Source of the DNA: Actinomyces sp. | Lineage (GTDB): Bacteria; Actinomycetota; Actinomycetes; Actinomycetales; Actinomycetaceae | Direction: 5' to 3' | Length of the DNA: 9,751 bases | Assembly (NCBI GenBank): GCA_018375675.1 | Contig: JAHACW010000072.1 | Coordinates: 1 to 9,751, forward strand | Shown here: in pieces, positions 6,756 through 9,751 of the stretch | How positions within the stretch are numbered: the stretch's first letter is position 1 | How the letters are laid out: each line of letters begins with the position of its first letter | Program-made: the position numbers and the translations under genes | The notes under the pieces: model-generated | The model's database searches: none | Seen by the model: only the letters and a program-made list of their open reading frames with translations | What the model was told of the DNA's origin: nothing

Positions 6756-6926
6756 ATGAAGAAACTCTTTCTCAGGAAGGCTCCCCTCGGGGAACGCGGC
6801 GACGTGCCCGGGTGGGTCCTCATCACCCTCATGACGGCCGCGCTCGTTGTCCTCATCTGGGGTGTTGCCTCGGAGCGGCTCGTGGAGATCTTTAACCGTG
6901 CGATGGACTCGATTGCGGGCATCTGA
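6756..6926 (+). CDS. Small Flp-like pilin (56 aa)
   Basis: The short gene encodes a basic leader (MKKLFLRKAPLGERGD, 1-16), one long hydrophobic helix (about 17-38) and a short amphipathic end (SERLVEIFNRAMDSIAGI, 39-56). Size, topology and position between tadC and tadE fit the Flp pilin of actinobacterial Tad clusters (compare the DUF4244-type small proteins). If a prepilin peptidase cuts after Gly15, the mature N-terminus is DVPGW, with Trp at position +5 where Flp pilins usually have Glu. A strong site, AGGAAGGA (6741-6748), lies 7 nt before the ATG; it is the only downstream tad gene with its start free of the previous gene, which fits a need for many copies. The 3' end overlaps the following TadE-like gene. 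Confidence 0.8.
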   Translation: MKKLFLRKAPLGERGDVPGWVLITLMTAALVVLIWGVASERLVEIFNRAMDSIAGI

Positions 6927-7287
6927 GGAGGGGTCCGAGGTCGTCTCGACGGTCCTCGTTCAGGGCCTCGTCGTCCTCGTCATCCTCCTGCTCCTTCAGC
7001 TGGCCTTCGCATCGCACGTACGCACCATGAGCGTGAGTGCGGCATCCGAGGGCGCGCGCCGTGGCGGCCTGCTCGGAGGGGATGAGGACGAGGCCCGGGC
7101 GCGCACGAGCGAACTCCTCGACTCCCTCGTGGGGGCCGCGAAGGACCGCGAGATCGCCGTGGACCGCCACAGCGACGAGGGCGTCGACGTCCTCACCGTC
7201 ACCGTGCGCACGCGCCTACCGCTTGTCGGAGGACTCGGGCCGAGGTGGCTGACCGTGCGCGGGCGTGCGCTGGTGGAGGGGCCGTGA
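6898..7287 (+). CDS. TadE-like pilus protein, first copy
   Basis: The product of about 129 residues has a short basic N-terminus, a Glu-Glu-Gly (10-12) just before a single transmembrane helix (about 19-38), and an extracellular domain with SAASEGARRGG (47-57), the Ala/Arg/Gly helix typical of TadE minor pilins. It ends in a beta-like region (VDVLTVTVRTRLPLVGGLG). The start is uncertain: GTG at 6898 has GGAG (6884-6887) 10 nt upstream and gives a basic N-terminus, while a TTG at 6913 would give 124 residues. With GTG the gene overlaps the pilin gene by 29 nt in another frame. It ends in GTGA, which starts the next gene. It is expected to be a pseudopilin-like subunit priming or stabilising the Tad pilus. 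Confidence 0.75.
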   Translation: MRWTRLRASEEGSEVVSTVLVQGLVVLVILLLLQLAFASHVRTMSVSAASEGARRGGLLGGDEDEARARTSELLDSLVGAAKDREIAVDRHSDEGVDVLTVTVRTRLPLVGGLGPRWLTVRGRALVEGP

Positions 7288-7682
7288 GCGAGCGCGGAGA
7301 TGCCAGTGTTGAATTCCTTGGAATTCTTGTCGTCGTCGTAATTCCGGTGCTCTACATCGTGCTCGCGATCGGCCAGGTGAGCGCGGGGGCGATGGCGGTA
7401 GACGCGGGGGCACGCGAGGCCGCGCGTATCCTCGCCGAGGACCCGGAGCGAACGGCCGACGCATCCCACGCCGTGACCCTCATCGTCGAGGATTTCGGCG
7501 TGAACGCGGAACCCGAGGTGGCCGCGACGTGCGAGAACTGCCAGGAGGGAGAAGGTGCTGTCGACGTGCGCGTGTCCGTGCAGGTCCCGCTGCCCTTCAT
7601 GCCCTCCTGGCTCGGCGGCCTCGGAGTGGGCGTCTCCTCGAGCGCTCGCGCGCCCGTGCGTGAGGTGGTCGCCCGTGAATGA
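7284..7682 (+). CDS. TadE-like pilus protein, second copy
   Basis: The 132-residue protein starts MSERGDASVEFLGI: a minimal leader, Glu-Arg-Gly, then a mature end in which Glu10 falls at position +5 after Gly5, as in type IVb prepilins. A single transmembrane helix spans about 11-31, followed by AGAREAARIL (41-50), the usual TadE helix. The outer domain has a CxxC-like pair, Cys83 and Cys86, possibly disulfide-bonded outside the cell, and a VSVQVPLP strand (97-104). The GTG at 7284 overlaps the previous stop (GTGA) and has GGAGG (7275-7279) 4 nt upstream. The helix-coding region contains an AT-rich palindrome (7311-7326). Its stop overlaps the next gene by 8 nt. Confidence 0.82.
   Translation: MSERGDASVEFLGILVVVVIPVLYIVLAIGQVSAGAMAVDAGAREAARILAEDPERTADASHAVTLIVEDFGVNAEPEVAATCENCQEGEGAVDVRVSVQVPLPFMPSWLGGLGVGVSSSARAPVREVVARE
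7311..7326. repeat. Short near-perfect palindrome inside the second tadE-like gene
   Basis: GAATTCC (7311-7317) and GGAATTC (7320-7326) are inverted repeats around TT, and a related AATTCC recurs at 7341-7346. The stretch is markedly AT-rich against its GC-rich surroundings and uses codons (CTT, ATT, GTA) rare in neighbouring genes. It encodes the start of the membrane helix. A function is not evident. Confidence 0.5.
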
Positions 7683-8118
7683 AAGCGAGGAGGGGCGCGT
7701 CGGGATCCTTATGTGCGCGGGCTGCGCCTTCGTGTGCCTGCTGCTCGTCGTGTCGATTGCGCTCACCGAGGTCGCTATGCAGGACCGTCGCCTCGTGTCC
7801 TGCGCCGACGCCCTGGCCAGTGCCGGGGTGTCGGGAGCCTCCGCGTCCACGGTATTCGCGGGAGGCAACCTCGGGGTTGACGAGGAGACGGCGAGCTCTC
7901 GCGTCGATCGTGCGCTCGCGGGGCTGTCGGATTCGACCTGCCGCGTCGGGGATGGGGTCAGTGTCTCCTGGATCAGTGTGAGCAGCGGGGAGGTGGAGGT
8001 TGGCGTGAGGGCGCGCCCGAGGGTCTCCCTCCTGCCTCCGGTGTTGCGCAGCGCGGTGGTTCCCGAGCTGGTGAGAACCTCGAGCGCGCGCCTGCGTGGG
8101 GTGCAGGGGTCGCCCTAA
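7675..8118 (+). CDS. TadG/TadE-like pilus protein (helicase/secretion-neighbourhood type)
   Basis: The 147-residue protein begins MNESEEGRVGIL, with Glu-Glu-Gly before one transmembrane helix (about 10-32), followed by MQDRRLVSCADALASAGVSGA (35-55). This matches the R-x-A-D-x-A-L-A-x-A pattern of the Rv3654c-like TadE-like family that closes actinobacterial tad operons. Cys43 and Cys89 lie in the outer domain. The GTG at 7675 overlaps the previous gene by 8 nt, with GAGGTGG upstream. It is the last tad gene; no hairpin terminator is visible between its TAA and gdhA. The function in pilus biogenesis is inferred from position and topology only. Confidence 0.75.
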   Translation: MNESEEGRVGILMCAGCAFVCLLLVVSIALTEVAMQDRRLVSCADALASAGVSGASASTVFAGGNLGVDEETASSRVDRALAGLSDSTCRVGDGVSVSWISVSSGEVEVGVRARPRVSLLPPVLRSAVVPELVRTSSARLRGVQGSP

Positions 8119-8165
8119 AGTGGCGTCCACGACGGTCACATTGTGGGATGGCAATCGAAGTATGA

Positions 8166-8183
8166 GTAAACGAAACGTAAACT
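8166..8183 (+). promoter_or_regulatory. gdhA leaderless-type promoter with overlapping direct repeat
   Basis: GTAAAC occurs at 8166-8171 and again at 8177-8182, 11 bp apart, about one helical turn, with GAAAC (8172-8176) filling the gap. The box TAAACT (8178-8183, 4/6 to TATAAT) overlaps the second copy and ends 7 nt before the gdhA ATG, so the transcript would start at or near the start codon. No good Shine-Dalgarno sequence precedes gdhA, which agrees with a leaderless mRNA. A second possible -35, TTGTGG, lies at 8141-8146. A repressor bound to the repeat would block the -10; this is inference. Confidence 0.42.
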
Positions 8184-8187
8184 TTAG

Positions 8188-9552
<1,365 letters not shown>

Positions 9553-9565
9553 TCCGCTCTCTTTT

Positions 9566-9601
9566 CGGTGCCTCGGCGTCCTGTGTGGCGTCGGGGCACC
9601 G
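9566..9601 (+). terminator. Hairpin terminator after gdhA
   Basis: CGGTGCCTCGGCG (9566-9578) pairs with CGTCGGGGCACCG (9589-9601) as a 13-bp stem with two G-U pairs and a 10-nt loop, 14 nt after the gdhA stop. The tail (TCGTATCTGC) is only weakly U-rich, as is common in high-GC bacteria. The remaining spacer to 9689 shows no further gene. Confidence 0.7.
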
Positions 9602-9677
9602 TCGTATCTGCGGCAGGTAGTGGAGTAAGCCCCGCCACCGTCGCCCCTTAGCGTTCCTGGTTGGGCGCTCGATCCGC

Positions 9678-9683
9678 TACCCT
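9678..9683 (+). promoter_or_regulatory. Leaderless-type -10 box of prfB
   Basis: TACCCT fits TANNNT and is followed by exactly 6 nt before the GTG at 9690, placing transcription start on the start codon. No clear Shine-Dalgarno sequence lies before the GTG. A -35 is not obvious (TTCCTG at 9654-9659 would give 18 bp). Confidence 0.45.
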
Positions 9684-9689
9684 GGGTGC

Positions 9690-9751
9690 GTGGCCATTGA
9701 ATTTTCTGAAGAGATCCCGTCCCTGCGCACCACGATGGAGACCATCATCGC
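9690..9751 (+). CDS. prfB: Peptide chain release factor 2, N-terminus (partial)
   Basis: Only 20 codons are present: a GTG start, then AIEFSEEIPSLRTTMETII, running off the window. This resembles the N-terminus of actinobacterial RF2, in which a short acidic start is followed by EI-x-x-LR-x-T. RF2 releases the finished peptide at UGA and UAA stop codons. Evidence is limited to these residues and to the typical position of prfB as an independently transcribed gene. The GGQ and SPF motifs lie outside the window, and no programmed frameshift site is seen in the visible part. Confidence 0.6.
   Translation, partial: MAIEFSEEIPSLRTTMETII

Noticed and set aside
6925..6933. Strong ribosome-binding-like GAGGAGGGG after the pilin stop codon
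   Set aside because: No ATG, GTG or TTG lies at a usable distance downstream; it encodes the Glu-Glu-Gly of the first TadE-like protein and is probably incidental.
8135..8182. Possible GlnR boxes upstream of gdhA (GTCAC at 8135-8139, GAAAC at 8172-8176)
   Set aside because: GlnR sites pair these half-sites with about 6 bp spacing; here they are over 30 bp apart and no properly spaced partner is present.

Overview
This window looks like chromosomal DNA from a high-GC actinobacterium, most likely a member of the Actinomycetaceae such as Actinomyces or Schaalia. That placement is inferred from protein character and gene style: GC-rich codons, frequent GTG starts, ATGA/GTGA start-stop overlaps, TANNNT -10 boxes very close to start codons, and an actinobacterial Tad set. 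It rests on recognition, not on a database search. Nothing in the window looks like a mobile element, CRISPR array or RNA gene.

Left part (1-2403): a divergent pair of dTDP-rhamnose genes. The 5' end of an rfbC-type epimerase gene leaves the window on the minus strand. Facing away from it, rfbA (glucose-1-phosphate thymidylyltransferase) starts a tight plus-strand operon with a soluble family-2 glycosyltransferase and a three-helix DUF2304 membrane protein. Together they suggest synthesis of a rhamnose-containing cell-wall or surface glycan: RfbA and RfbC make the sugar donor, and the GT2/DUF2304 pair probably adds a sugar at the membrane. The operon ends in a 16-bp perfect hairpin placed to serve as a bidirectional terminator.

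Middle (2451-3626, minus): a convergent gene for a protein with the APH/phosphotransferase fold. Two of its three key catalytic or metal-binding residues are replaced, so it may be a pseudokinase. It carries a disordered acidic C-terminal tail.

Right-centre (3770-8118, plus): a compact seven-gene Tad/Flp pilus operon: tadA ATPase, tadB, tadC, a 56-residue Flp-like pilin, two TadE-like proteins and one TadG-like protein. Almost all junctions overlap. The pilin is the exception: it has a free, strong ribosome-binding site. TadA would power assembly, TadB/TadC would form the membrane platform, and the four small single-helix proteins would be the pilin and pseudopilin-like subunits. No TadZ/CpaE gene or prepilin peptidase is present, so those must lie elsewhere.

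Right end (8119-9751): gdhA (NADP-type hexameric glutamate dehydrogenase, ammonium assimilation) with a promoter that appears to give a leaderless transcript and a direct repeat over the -10 box, then a hairpin terminator. The first 20 codons of prfB (peptide chain release factor 2) follow, also with a leaderless-type promoter. No gene-free stretch exceeds 300 bases; the longest is the 195-bp divergent spacer at 120-314.
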